38,967 bases of DNA from assembly GCA_903822435.1 (NCBI GenBank), contig CAIJPE010000424.1, positions 1 through 38,967 of the forward strand. Direction: 5' to 3'. Positions 25,143 to 33,304 of this stretch are shown here, in pieces (position 1 is the stretch's first letter; each line of letters opens with the position of its first letter). The notes below the pieces were generated by a model. It made no database searches, was not told the DNA's origin, and saw only the letters and a program-made list of their open reading frames with translations. Both the position numbers and the translations under genes were made by a program. The DNA comes from an uncultured beta proteobacterium (GTDB lineage Bacteria > Pseudomonadota > Gammaproteobacteria > Burkholderiales > Burkholderiaceae_C).

Positions 25143-25826
25143 ATGGCGGGCCGGTCGTGCGACCATTCTGGCTTGAACGGACCGTCTACCTTCTGCCGCG
25201 CAGCCTGCGGGCGCTGCCTGCGCCCCAGTGCGACCTGTCTGTGCGCGCTGGCGCTGCCGACCGCCCATCGCACCGAGGTGCTGGTGCTGCAGCATCCGCA
25301 GGAGCATCGCCAGGCGAAAAACAGCGTGGCGATGCTGCGCCTGTCCCTGGCTCACTGCGAAGTGGTCGTCGGCGAGCGCTTTGCGCCCGGGGCCCTGCAA
25401 GCACTGCTGCATCGCCCGGGACGGTCGACGCGGCTGCTCTACCCGGACGTACCTGCCGCGCCCGCGCCGTTGGCCCCAGGACCGGTCGCGGGCGCGCCGT
25501 TGCGCCTGGTGGTCCTTGACGCCACCTGGCGCAAGAGCCTGCGAATGCTGCTGGAGCATCCGGCCCTGGCCGCGCTACCGCGTATTGCGCTGGATGCGCC
25601 GGCGCCGACCCGCTACCGCGCCATCCGGCCGGCGCGGCGGGCCGACCAGGTCTCGACACTGGAAGCCACCGTGCAGGCGCTGGCGATGCTGGAGGGCCCC
25701 TCCTTCGACGCCGCGCCCTTGCTCGACGCCTTCGGGCGCTTCGTCGCGGGCGTGGCGGCTCGCCAGCGCCCCCGGTCGTGCCTCGAGGCGCAGGGTACGG
25801 CACCAACCGCCCCGTCCACCCTTTGA
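25143..25826 (+). CDS. DTW-domain protein, probable tRNA-uridine aminocarboxypropyltransferase (TapT-like)
   Basis: The 227-residue product has the N-terminal Cys cluster CGRCLRPSATCLC, expected to bind zinc, then VLVLQHPQEHRQAKNSV, and the family's DTW-type motif as LDATWRKS (D-A-T-W). STLEATVQALAMLE near the C terminus is also typical. The family transfers the aminocarboxypropyl group of S-adenosylmethionine to uridine-47 or a D-loop uridine of tRNA (acp3U). The ATG at 25143 gives the usual length; the frame further upstream is not protein-like. It is divergent from the 24602-25048 gene, with a 94-bp shared promoter region. Confidence 0.85.
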   Translation: MAGRSCDHSGLNGPSTFCRAACGRCLRPSATCLCALALPTAHRTEVLVLQHPQEHRQAKNSVAMLRLSLAHCEVVVGERFAPGALQALLHRPGRSTRLLYPDVPAAPAPLAPGPVAGAPLRLVVLDATWRKSLRMLLEHPALAALPRIALDAPAPTRYRAIRPARRADQVSTLEATVQALAMLEGPSFDAAPLLDAFGRFVAGVAARQRPRSCLEAQGTAPTAPSTL

Positions 25827-26035
25827 GGATGGTGCGGCGATGCCCTGGGAGAATGGGCTATACGAGCCGACCCTCGGCCAGCAACGACCCGAGCGGGCTG
25901 GCTTTCGGTCCCGACCACTTGATGCGTGGGGTGCACTCGGGGGATCTGCTTGCATGCCCGCCCACTGCAAGGCCCCCATTTCCCACCGGGGATCGCCAAG
26001 CGACCATCGGCGGCGGGACGCGTGGCGCGCCGAAT

Positions 26036-26050
26036 CGAACATCGTGTTCG
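26036..26050. repeat. Short palindrome upstream of the MFS gene, possible operator
   Basis: CGAACA-TCG-TGTTCG is a perfect 6-bp inverted repeat with a 3-nt centre, 22 bp before the GTG start at 26073. It lies in a 246-bp gap (25827-26072) that otherwise shows no gene or strong structure. Its place just upstream of a transporter fits a repressor site, but the regulator is unknown. Confidence 0.3.
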
Positions 26051-26072
26051 CTTTAGGCTAGTCTCCACCTTC

Positions 26073-27278
26073 GTGAACCCGACCACGGCAGCGCCCACGA
26101 CCCTGATCGAACTGGAGCCGCGCCGGGGCTGGGTGGTTGTCTGGGCCTGCTTCACGGCGCTGGCTGTGATCTTCGGCGTCTCCTACTCATTCGCCGCCTT
26201 CTTCGAGTCCTTCGCAGGCGAGTTCCACGCCAGCCGCGCACAGGTCTCGCTGGTGTTCGGCTTCTCGGGGCTGCTGTACTTCGTGCTCGGCGCTTTCGCC
26301 GGCATGCTGGCTGACCGCTTCGGTCCGCAGCGCGTCACCAGCGCGGGCATGCTCTGTATTGCGGCAGCGCTGCTGCTGGGCGGCGCGGCCACTTCGATGG
26401 TGCAGGTGACGCTGGCCTGGGGCGTCGGGCTGGGCGTCGGCGTGGCGCTCGTCTACACGCCGGCAATCGGCTGCGTACAGCCCTGGTTCACGCGCCGGCG
26501 AGGGTTGGCCGCCGGCATCGCCAGCGCCGGCATCGGTGCCGGCACGCTGGTCGTGCCGCTCGCGGCGGCCGCGGCCATTGCGCAATGGCAATGGCGTGGC
26601 GCGATGGTGGCGCTGGCCGCGGGCGTCGCCGTTGCCGGGCTGGCCTCCACGCTGCAGTTGCGCCGCGCGCCGGCGGCCATGCGACCGGCTGGCGGCGAGG
26701 TGCCCGGCACGCCGCTCGGGAGCGCGCTGCGAAGCCGGCGCTTCCTCTGGCTCTACCTCATGTGCCTGCTCGGCGCACCCGCCATGTTCGTGCCCTTCGC
26801 GCACCTGTCGGCTTCGGCACGCGACATCGGCGTCGGCGAGGCGCAGGCGGTCGGGCTCGTCGGGCTGATCGGCATCGGCAGCCTGGCCGGGCGTTTGGCG
26901 ATCGGCGCGCTGGCCGACCGCATTGGCCGCGGCCCGACGCTGGTCGTGGTGATGGCCTCGCTCGGCGCTTCGATGGGGCTCTGGTTGCTCGCGCGTGACT
27001 ACGCGACCTTCGCGATCTTTGCGTTGTGGATGGGGTTGAGCTACGGCGGCAGTGTCTCGCTGATGCCGGCACTGTGCATGGACTTCTTCGGCGCGCGCGC
27101 GGTGTCGTCGATCATCGGCACGCTCTACACCGGCGCGGCACTCGGCAACCTCGTCGGCCCCTGGGCCACCGGGCGGCTGTTCGACGCCACCGGCGGCTAT
27201 GCCGCCGCGGTGGCGGCTATCGGCCTGCTGGCGCTGGCGTCGTCCGTGGCAGCCTGGCAGGCCGTACGCCATCGATGA
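26073..27278 (+). CDS. MFS transporter, oxalate/formate- or monocarboxylate-type
   Basis: The 401-residue product has about twelve membrane helices in two halves. The MFS loop motif appears as GMLADRFGPQRV after helix 2 and again as GALADRIGRGPTL in the second half. The first helix pair (VVVWACFTALAVIFGVSYS, FFESFAGEFHASRAQVSL) resembles the oxalate/formate antiporter and monocarboxylate group. The best start is GTG at 26073 (product starts MNPTTAAPT). Longer readings to 25926 are not protein-like. The substrate is unknown. It is convergent with the 27375-28499 gene. Confidence 0.85.
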   Translation: MNPTTAAPTTLIELEPRRGWVVVWACFTALAVIFGVSYSFAAFFESFAGEFHASRAQVSLVFGFSGLLYFVLGAFAGMLADRFGPQRVTSAGMLCIAAALLLGGAATSMVQVTLAWGVGLGVGVALVYTPAIGCVQPWFTRRRGLAAGIASAGIGAGTLVVPLAAAAAIAQWQWRGAMVALAAGVAVAGLASTLQLRRAPAAMRPAGGEVPGTPLGSALRSRRFLWLYLMCLLGAPAMFVPFAHLSASARDIGVGEAQAVGLVGLIGIGSLAGRLAIGALADRIGRGPTLVVVMASLGASMGLWLLARDYATFAIFALWMGLSYGGSVSLMPALCMDFFGARAVSSIIGTLYTGAALGNLVGPWATGRLFDATGGYAAAVAAIGLLALASSVAAWQAVRHR

Positions 27279-27339
27279 ATCGCAGCCCGGGCCTTCGGTA
27301 GGCGCTCGTCGAGTTCGTGGAGATGGCCGGGGACGCGGC

Positions 27340-27391
27340 CGATGTCGGTACCGTGCCGTTGCCGGCGCGCGTTCTCAATCGACCGACATCG
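27340..27391. repeat. Inverted repeat between convergent genes
   Basis: CGATGTCGGT at 27340-27349 is the exact reverse complement of ACCGACATCG at 27382-27391, with 32 nt between. It lies after the MFS stop and spans the 3' end of the minus-strand gene. It could form a bidirectional 3'-end hairpin, but there is no T-run and the loop is long, so a terminator role is only possible. Confidence 0.3.
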
Positions 27392-28499
27392 CGTTGAGGT
27401 CGTCCAAACGCAACGACGCGGGCCCACCCTTCAGGTCCACGGGTGCATTCCACATCACGTGCCGGTTGCCGACTTTCGTGTCGGCCAGGACCCAGTAGCG
27501 TGCAGGGGGCAGGGGTGGACTCTGCGCGTGGCCGCTGGCATCGGTCGTGGCGATGCCCAGGGTGCAAGCCTTGATCACCAGCAGACCTTGCTGGCAAGCA
27601 GGCAGGCGGCTTTGGCAAGCGCGCATCCAGTTCTGTAGAACGCTCACACCCGGCTTGGACTGCAGTCCTGCCTCGGCCAGCACCACCTGAGCATCCTTGC
27701 TCAATACCCACAAGGCTCGACCACCCACGTTGGTGCCGCCCGGAGACGTGGAGCCCAATGTCATCGTCAGGACGCTTCCCGACGGCTTGCCAGCGCCCGT
27801 GGGGGCCTTGTCCTGCCCGTTGCGATGGGTTGACATGGACTGCGCGCCGGCCGTCCCTGCCGATGTCGCACCCGCGCGCACGAGCACACAGTTCTGGCTT
27901 GCCCAACGGATCCGGTCCGGGCCTTCGACGTCGAACTCCATCAGCCGAATCGTGGTGCGAGGAATCACCACCACATGGCGGGCATCGCCTCGGTATTCGA
28001 CCCGGTCGAGCTCTTGTTCCCGCGTGCGCTGATCGTAGCCAACGAGCGTGTCCGCGCGAAACTCGAAGACGCCGCCCCCGAACAGGACGTCGCAGAGACC
28101 ACCCTTGGCCATGGCGAGCAGTCCCGCGAATGGATCCGAGGATGTCGCCCCAGCCGCTGCGGGACGCGTCCATCTGACGCCAAGAAGAGGATTGCGATCA
28201 GCCGGCAAGGCGGGCCGCTTGACCCAGTCGCGGCGCGAAGCCTCCAGGGCCGAGCCCGCCGCGCCATCACCCGCCGCCGAACGGGGTCCACCTGAGACCG
28301 CTTGTGGTGGCTGCCCACTTTGCGGACCCTGCTGCTGCCGTTGTTGCTCCTGCCCTTGTTGCTGCAGCTTCATGCTGCCATCGTAAGTCCACGGCTTGGG
28401 AATCTCGCCCGGAGTCTCTGCGGCAGCGATGCGAGGCCCCGACGCACCCAGCGCCGTGCACAAGGCGGCAAGCATCATCGCGCGCACGGATATGTTCAT
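27375..28499 (-). CDS. Exported protein with Gln-rich N-terminal segment, unknown function
   Basis: From the ATG at 28499 the product is 374 residues with a signal peptide (MNISVRAMMLAALCTALGAS, cleavage probably near AAA-ETP). A Gln-rich stretch at about residues 44-68 follows, then a globular part with WVKRPALPADRNPLLGVRW, GGGVFEFRADTLVGYDQR and a C-terminal RYWVLADTKVGNRHVMW. Four cysteines cluster around ACQSRLPACQ. No membrane anchor is seen after the signal. A very strong ribosome site, GGAGGTGA, lies just before the start, which rules out the longer frame to 28571. I recognise no family. It follows the two-TM gene by 75 bp on the same strand and is probably co-transcribed from the promoter near 29003-29034. 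Confidence 0.8.
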   Translation of the reverse strand: MNISVRAMMLAALCTALGASGPRIAAAETPGEIPKPWTYDGSMKLQQQGQEQQRQQQGPQSGQPPQAVSGGPRSAAGDGAAGSALEASRRDWVKRPALPADRNPLLGVRWTRPAAAGATSSDPFAGLLAMAKGGLCDVLFGGGVFEFRADTLVGYDQRTREQELDRVEYRGDARHVVVIPRTTIRLMEFDVEGPDRIRWASQNCVLVRAGATSAGTAGAQSMSTHRNGQDKAPTGAGKPSGSVLTMTLGSTSPGGTNVGGRALWVLSKDAQVVLAEAGLQSKPGVSVLQNWMRACQSRLPACQQGLLVIKACTLGIATTDASGHAQSPPLPPARYWVLADTKVGNRHVMWNAPVDLKGGPASLRLDDLNAMSVD

Positions 28500-28574
28500 C
28501 GATTCACCTCCACAAGCATGGGACGCAATCGCACATTTCAGCCTCTGAGAACCTCGGTCCTGTGGATGCACGGC

Positions 28575-28898
28575 TCAGGGCGTGGCAGATGCCAGGTATT
28601 CGGAGTAGCCGGCCTCGACGGCTGCGATGTTCTGCTTGCCGAATCGCCAACACCACCAGCCGAAGATCACGAAGGGAATGCCGGCGATCGCCAGGATCAC
28701 CGTCACGGTGAAGAACGCACCGCTCACCATGCAGATGATCCCGAGCAGCCTCAATTTCCTGGGTGAAGACAGGAGCTCGTTCCTTTGAGAGTGGAGAACG
28801 TCCGCGTCTCTGGATCCGGTCGCCTTCAAGGCGCCGATGACGCTCTGCGTGTCCATTTTCGTGAATGGATTTCTCGACCCGGCTGGCATGAGACCCAT
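28575..28898 (-). CDS. Small membrane protein with two predicted TM helices, unknown function
   Basis: The 107-residue product has a soluble N-terminal half and two adjoining hydrophobic helices (LRLLGIICMVSGAFFTVTVI and LAIAGIPFVIFGWWCW), ending in NIAAVEAGYSEYLASATP. It has no signal peptide. A good ribosome site, AAGGAG, precedes the ATG at 28898; the longer frame to 29003 has none. The promoter region at 29003-29034 carries the proposed SARP repeats. Function unknown. Its position between the SARP-like regulator and the Q-rich exported protein suggests a shared envelope role. Confidence 0.75.
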   Translation of the reverse strand: MGLMPAGSRNPFTKMDTQSVIGALKATGSRDADVLHSQRNELLSSPRKLRLLGIICMVSGAFFTVTVILAIAGIPFVIFGWWCWRFGKQNIAAVEAGYSEYLASATP

Positions 28899-29002
28899 GA
28901 TCTGTTTCTCCTTCGGATGTGAGATGCCGTGAGAGGATTCGTCAACCGATTGGTGCCAGTGAAAGGGCTCTTTCCGATCGTCCGCTGCAAGGCACGGATG
29001 CA

Positions 29003-29034
29003 ATCTAAGCCGAGGCCGTTACTGTCGCGTTACC
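29003..29034 (-). promoter_or_regulatory. Predicted SARP operator and promoter (site B), upstream of the two-TM gene
   Basis: Read on the minus strand: GGTAACG (29034-29028), spacer CGAC, AGTAACG (29023-29017), then 8 nt and a -10-like TTAGAT (29008-29003). The heptamers repeat with an 11-bp period, as in SARP binding sites. The same arrangement occurs at 33262-33295. It lies 119 bp upstream of the ATG at 28898 and 44 bp after the stop of the SARP-like gene. Confidence 0.6.
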
Positions 29035-29077
29035 GCGCCCATTGGGCCGGGGTCGTCGAGAGAGCCGGCCTTGCCGC

Positions 29078-32000
29078 TCACAGGGAGCGTCGACCCGCGG
29101 CTGCCAGGAGTGAGCGGTTGGTCTCGTTGCGTTCCAGAAAACTCGCGCGAAAAGCTTCCGGAACATGGGGCAGCGCCACCTGCCGAATCCAGTGGGTGCC
29201 ACGAGCCAGGGCCATCATCGCCTCGTCCGTTGCGCTGCAGGCATCGAAGACCTGCACCGCGATCCACCACGCGTCGGGAAGGTACATGTCGGCTGGCTGG
29301 ACCTTGTCGAGCCTGGGAAGCAGCCCGCGCAACTGCCGGGCCGCTTCCGTGGATCGTCCTCCTCGGTGCAGCGCCAGTGCACGCAAAAGTCCCGCGCGCA
29401 TGGAAACACCGACGAATTCGAGCTCGCCGGCGATGTTCAGCACCTCGTCGCACCGGGCAAGCGCCGCCGTGGGTTCGAGCCGCTCGGCGTGGTCCAGAAG
29501 CGCTTGCATGCGCACATGCGGATCGCCACCTCGGTCGAGAATGGACAGTGCGTTGTGCAGCGCCGACTCGCCGGATTGACCGAGAGCACGGTCGATCCGC
29601 GATGCCAGCGCGGCGCCCCGTGCCCGCACCCAATCAACGGCGGGAACCGCGTAATCGAGCGTCTGTCGAGCGCGGGCGAACTGTCCGAGCTGCGAGAGGA
29701 TCAGCACCTTGTGATTGCTGGCCACTGCGATCCATGTCGTCTGCTCATCGCGCTGGAAGCGTGCGATCGCGGTATCGAGTCGATCCAGCGCCTCGCCGTA
29801 GCGTCCGATCATGCCGCTGTACAAGCCCACATAGGTTTCCACCACGCCGCCACCTGGGCCGTTCATCGCGCCCAACTGGACCTGGATCGCGAGCGCGGAC
29901 TTTGAAAGATCGAGTGCTTCGTCGACGCTGCCGAGGTTGCCTTTGACAGTGGCCAGATTCGACGTGAGCGTTGCCAGCTCAGCCAGATCGCCCAGCAGCC
30001 GCGTGCTTTCGATGGCGCGCTCCAGTGCCAAGGCGGTATCGCGCAGCCGCCTCGCGACGTTCAGCACGTAGGCGTAGTCCGACCAGAAACGGCCCTTGTG
30101 CTCGATGCTGCCGTCGCGCTCCACCAATTCGCGGAAGGGTTCGATGATCGCCAGCCCCTGCGCCGCGCGACCCCCCTGGGCGAGACCTACCGCATGCAAC
30201 CTTGCAGCCTCGAAGCGAGGCCACGGCGACACGAGCCCCGCGGCCAGTTCGCCAGCCTGCACGGCTGCCGCGACGCCCACCTCGTGGTCCGCGGCCATGA
30301 GCGCGGCCATCGCGCGAGCGGTGAGCGCGGCAACGCGCTGCCCGTCGTTGTGGGCCGCGACCAGGAGCGCGTCGATCACCCTGTTGGCATGCGCCACGCC
30401 CTTCACGATGATCAGCGCCGCGATGCTCTCGCACCGCATGTCGAATGCACGATCGGCATCGCCGTCCATGTCGAAGCAGATGCCTGCCTGGTGCCAGTGC
30501 TCGACCTCGTGACTTCGTTGCGAAGCCCCTTGAGCCTGGCGTGCCGCTTGCGCGTAGGCCTCGCCCGCGGCCGACCACTCATGCGCAGCGGCCCAGTGGG
30601 GCGCAATGGTTGCCGGCGATGCCATCCGTGCCAACAGGAATGTCGCAATGCGCCGATGCAGCAGTTGCCCGATCGGGGCAGGCACCGACACCCGAGTCGC
30701 CTCGAAGATCAGGTCATGCGCGAAAGCGCCGTCCCGGATCACTTGCGCGGCCTCGAGCTCACGCCATGGCTCGGTGAAATCCAGTGGATGGAGTTCGAGC
30801 ACGGTGGCTGCGAGTTCGGCTGAGAAGCTTTCGCCAGCCAGTGCGGCGACCCGCGCGAGCTTGAGCGCTGCCGGAGACAGTTGCGCAAGGCGTCGATCGA
30901 TCAGCGCGCCGACGGTCGTCGGCTGCGGCAATCGTTCGATGGCACCCTGCGCGCCGGACAGCAGCACATCCTTCAGTGTCTCGAGTGCAAACATCGGGTT
31001 GCCGCCCGTGTGCTTCAGCAACGCCGGTGCGATGTGCCGCGAGTCGAGTCCGGGCAACGCAAGCGAATCGATCAGTTCGACCATCTGCGTCGAGTTCAGT
31101 GGGCCGAGTGAGACGACTTCCAGGCGCTGTCCTTCTTCGAGTGCGCCGCGCAGCGTGGAGATCGCTGCGCCTGCGTCGGCCGGTCGGTGCGCGAAGCCCC
31201 AGCGCAGGGCTGCGAGAGATTCCGACTGGGTCAGTGACTGCAGGAACTCGACGCTTGCATCGTCCGCAAAGTGAAGGTCGTCGACAATGACCACACGCAG
31301 GCCCAGCCCGACTGCTTCCGCCAATGTCGTGTCGACTGCCCGGAGCAGAAGAAGCCGTTGCGATTCGCCCGCCAAGCTGACCGAGGGGCCGAGTTCCGGA
31401 AGCACCAGTGCAAGCTCCTGGCGTCGCCGTTCATTCGGCGCGATCGCGTGGACTTGGATGACGGCACGAAGCAGTCGCGCGAGTACGGCGTATGCGATGC
31501 CGGCGTCACCCGGTCTGGCTTGCACGCTGACCAGGCCTTCGCTGGCCGACGAGAATTCGCGCAGCAGGCGCGATTTGCCAATGCCCGCTTCGCCGACCAA
31601 GGCGAATGCCCGTTCACCGGCCCATGCATGCGCGAGCGCAGACATCTCGCTGCTTCGGCCGACCAGGCGCGGGGGGCGCATGAGGCTCGCAGGAACGACT
31701 GCCCTGTGCACAGGCAGCACCTCGGAGCCGCGTTCTATCGTGGTCAGCAGCTCGATCGTCTCGGCCGATGGCCGCGTGCCGAGCTCGTCCTTCAGGCGTT
31801 GCTCGAAGTGCTCGAAGCTCGCGATGGCGGCGCTGCAGTCGCCCCGCAGATAGTGCAGGCGCATCAGACGGCGCTGCGCGTGTTCCGACAGCGGGTCGCC
31901 CTCGACGAGGCGACGGGCGTAAGCCAGGCCGCGCGCGATCGACCCGCTGGCCTCGCAGGCTGCGGCGGCCGCTGCCAGCGCAGCGTCGCGCTGCAAGCGC

Positions 32001-32452
32001 CAGCGCTCGCGGGCCGCCATGAGCCACGCCGCCAGACCAGGCAGCGCGTCGAACTCCAGATCGCCCAGCAACTCGTCGCGGGCCGCGTCTTCGTCATCGG
32101 CAATGCGCGCCAGGCTCGCGCCGATGTCGGTTTCGATCTCGCTCGAGAGTTGCAACTGGGCCGCCTGGGAGACGAGGTTCGTGCCGAGCTCGCGCCGCAG
32201 CCTGAACAGGCGCTGGCGCAGACTGGCATCGGCCCTGCATGCGTCGACGTTGGGCCAGACCAGGCCGACGACGCGCTCGGATGCGATCGGCCCTTCCATG
32301 GCCACCAGGGCCAGCAACGCCGCGTCCTTCGGCGACAGCCGCACGCGGGCCGGTGGATGGTCACGCTCCAGGTACGGTCGACCGACCAGAACCAGGCGCC
32401 AACGGGCCTGGCGCGGCAACTTGGTCGAGAGCGGCGGTGATGCGTTTGCCAT
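29078..32452 (-). CDS. SARP/AfsR-like transcriptional activator with BTAD, AAA ATPase and TPR-like regions
   Basis: The 1124-residue product starts with a winged-helix DNA-binding domain (about 18-95; RLSPKDAALLALVAMEGPI, LRQRLFRLRRELG). A BTAD domain follows (about 110-250; YARRLVEGDPLSEHAQRRLM, DELGTRPSAETIELL). Then comes a STAND/AAA ATPase with Walker A GEAGIGKS at 287-294 and Walker B RVVIVDDLHFADD. The C-terminal half is helical and TPR-like. This is the AfsR/MalT-like signal-integrating activator plan, where ATP binding and a ligand on the TPR part switch DNA binding. It starts 102 bp after the PEP-CTERM gene with no clear terminator between, so the two may be co-transcribed and self-regulated. 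Its likely target is the heptamer repeat pair found at both flanking promoters. The inducing signal is unknown. Confidence 0.9.
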   Translation of the reverse strand: MANASPPLSTKLPRQARWRLVLVGRPYLERDHPPARVRLSPKDAALLALVAMEGPIASERVVGLVWPNVDACRADASLRQRLFRLRRELGTNLVSQAAQLQLSSEIETDIGASLARIADDEDAARDELLGDLEFDALPGLAAWLMAARERWRLQRDAALAAAAAACEASGSIARGLAYARRLVEGDPLSEHAQRRLMRLHYLRGDCSAAIASFEHFEQRLKDELGTRPSAETIELLTTIERGSEVLPVHRAVVPASLMRPPRLVGRSSEMSALAHAWAGERAFALVGEAGIGKSRLLREFSSASEGLVSVQARPGDAGIAYAVLARLLRAVIQVHAIAPNERRRQELALVLPELGPSVSLAGESQRLLLLRAVDTTLAEAVGLGLRVVIVDDLHFADDASVEFLQSLTQSESLAALRWGFAHRPADAGAAISTLRGALEEGQRLEVVSLGPLNSTQMVELIDSLALPGLDSRHIAPALLKHTGGNPMFALETLKDVLLSGAQGAIERLPQPTTVGALIDRRLAQLSPAALKLARVAALAGESFSAELAATVLELHPLDFTEPWRELEAAQVIRDGAFAHDLIFEATRVSVPAPIGQLLHRRIATFLLARMASPATIAPHWAAAHEWSAAGEAYAQAARQAQGASQRSHEVEHWHQAGICFDMDGDADRAFDMRCESIAALIIVKGVAHANRVIDALLVAAHNDGQRVAALTARAMAALMAADHEVGVAAAVQAGELAAGLVSPWPRFEAARLHAVGLAQGGRAAQGLAIIEPFRELVERDGSIEHKGRFWSDYAYVLNVARRLRDTALALERAIESTRLLGDLAELATLTSNLATVKGNLGSVDEALDLSKSALAIQVQLGAMNGPGGGVVETYVGLYSGMIGRYGEALDRLDTAIARFQRDEQTTWIAVASNHKVLILSQLGQFARARQTLDYAVPAVDWVRARGAALASRIDRALGQSGESALHNALSILDRGGDPHVRMQALLDHAERLEPTAALARCDEVLNIAGELEFVGVSMRAGLLRALALHRGGRSTEAARQLRGLLPRLDKVQPADMYLPDAWWIAVQVFDACSATDEAMMALARGTHWIRQVALPHVPEAFRASFLERNETNRSLLAAAGRRSL

Positions 32453-32554
32453 GTTCGGAGGCTCCCGCCCTCGCGGCGACGCGCGGACCGTGCGCTCGAG
32501 CCCGTGGGTGGCGCGGCAGATTCTCCAGCGGCGCCGGCGTCACGACCAGTGGAT

Positions 32555-33214
32555 CTATCCCCTGGTGCGCTGACGCATGATGGCACCGATCGACAGCAGG
32601 CCTGCCGTCAGCAGGGCCCAGGTCCCGGGCTCGGGCACGGGTCCCGAAACGAATTCGACGACGGCGTTGTCCAATCCGATGTACTGGATGCCCGAGGCAC
32701 CCTGCAGCGTGATCGTGGTCGAGGTCGAGGTGGCCACGAACGGCATGGCCTCGTGGTACCAGTCGTTGTTCGTGCCGGTGGCCGGTGTGGTGAAAGTCAT
32801 CGAATTGCCTGCGGCGCTGGCCACGATCGAGTCTGGCCGGCCCCAGTAGGTCGATCCGCCGAGGTCGAAGGACAGCGAGTAGGTCGCGCCGGCCACCGTG
32901 GCGATGGTCTGCGCGACGCCGGCAAAGGGCGCACCGGTCTGGTAGTTCGTCAAGTCGAGGAAATAGCTGCCGTCGCTGGCCAGCAGGCCGAACGGGTTGC
33001 TCGGACCGATCCAGGCGGTGACATCGGTGATGACCGTCCAGCCGGTGATCACGGTCGAACCGGCGCCGGGCGACATCGTGTCGTTGCCCTGGTTGACGAA
33101 AGCGCCGCTCTCGAAGCTGCCGTTGGTGAGCAGATTGGCCTGCGCCGCTGGCGCGGTGAGCAGCGCGGCGGCCAGGGCAGCGAAGGTGCCGATGAGGCGA
33201 GGGGTCGGTGTCAT
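32555..33214 (-). CDS. PEP-CTERM sorting-domain protein
   Basis: The 219-residue product has a signal peptide (LIGTFAALAAALLTAPAAQA), a mature part beginning NLLTNGSFESGAFVNQGNDT with a beta-rich body, and a classic PEP-CTERM tail: VPEPGTWALLTAGLLSIGAI followed by the basic end MRQRTRG. Exosortase (EpsH) would recognise the tail; no exosortase gene is in the window. NGSFESG and GWTVITDVTAWIG are typical of the DUF642/choice-of-anchor class of secreted carbohydrate-associated proteins. A GAGGAG ribosome site precedes the ATG at 33214. It is first in the probable unit PEP-CTERM then SARP regulator, behind the operator at 33262-33295. Confidence 0.92.
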   Translation of the reverse strand: MTPTPRLIGTFAALAAALLTAPAAQANLLTNGSFESGAFVNQGNDTMSPGAGSTVITGWTVITDVTAWIGPSNPFGLLASDGSYFLDLTNYQTGAPFAGVAQTIATVAGATYSLSFDLGGSTYWGRPDSIVASAAGNSMTFTTPATGTNNDWYHEAMPFVATSTSTTITLQGASGIQYIGLDNAVVEFVSGPVPEPGTWALLTAGLLSIGAIMRQRTRG

Positions 33215-33261
33215 GAGGTTCTCCTCGGTGATGAGTGGGCAACGTGCCGCCGGTGCCGTGC

Positions 33262-33295
33262 ACCTTAGCGGCGGTACCGTTACCAGCCCGTTACC
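33262..33295 (-). promoter_or_regulatory. Predicted SARP operator and promoter (site A), upstream of the PEP-CTERM gene
   Basis: Read on the minus strand: GGTAACG (33295-33289), spacer GGCT, a second identical GGTAACG (33284-33278), then 10 nt and a -10-like TAAGGT (33267-33262). The period is 11 bp, one helix turn, with repeats close to the -10, as in known SARP promoters. The repeat ends 64 bp from the ATG at 33214. The match to site B makes chance unlikely. Confidence 0.62.
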
Positions 33296-33304
33296 GGGGC
33301 GACC

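Noticed and set aside
29045-29070. GGCCGG...CCGGCC hairpin just after the SARP-like gene as a terminator
   Set aside because: The stem is 6 bp with a 14-nt loop and no T-run on the minus strand. It could be chance in GC-rich DNA.
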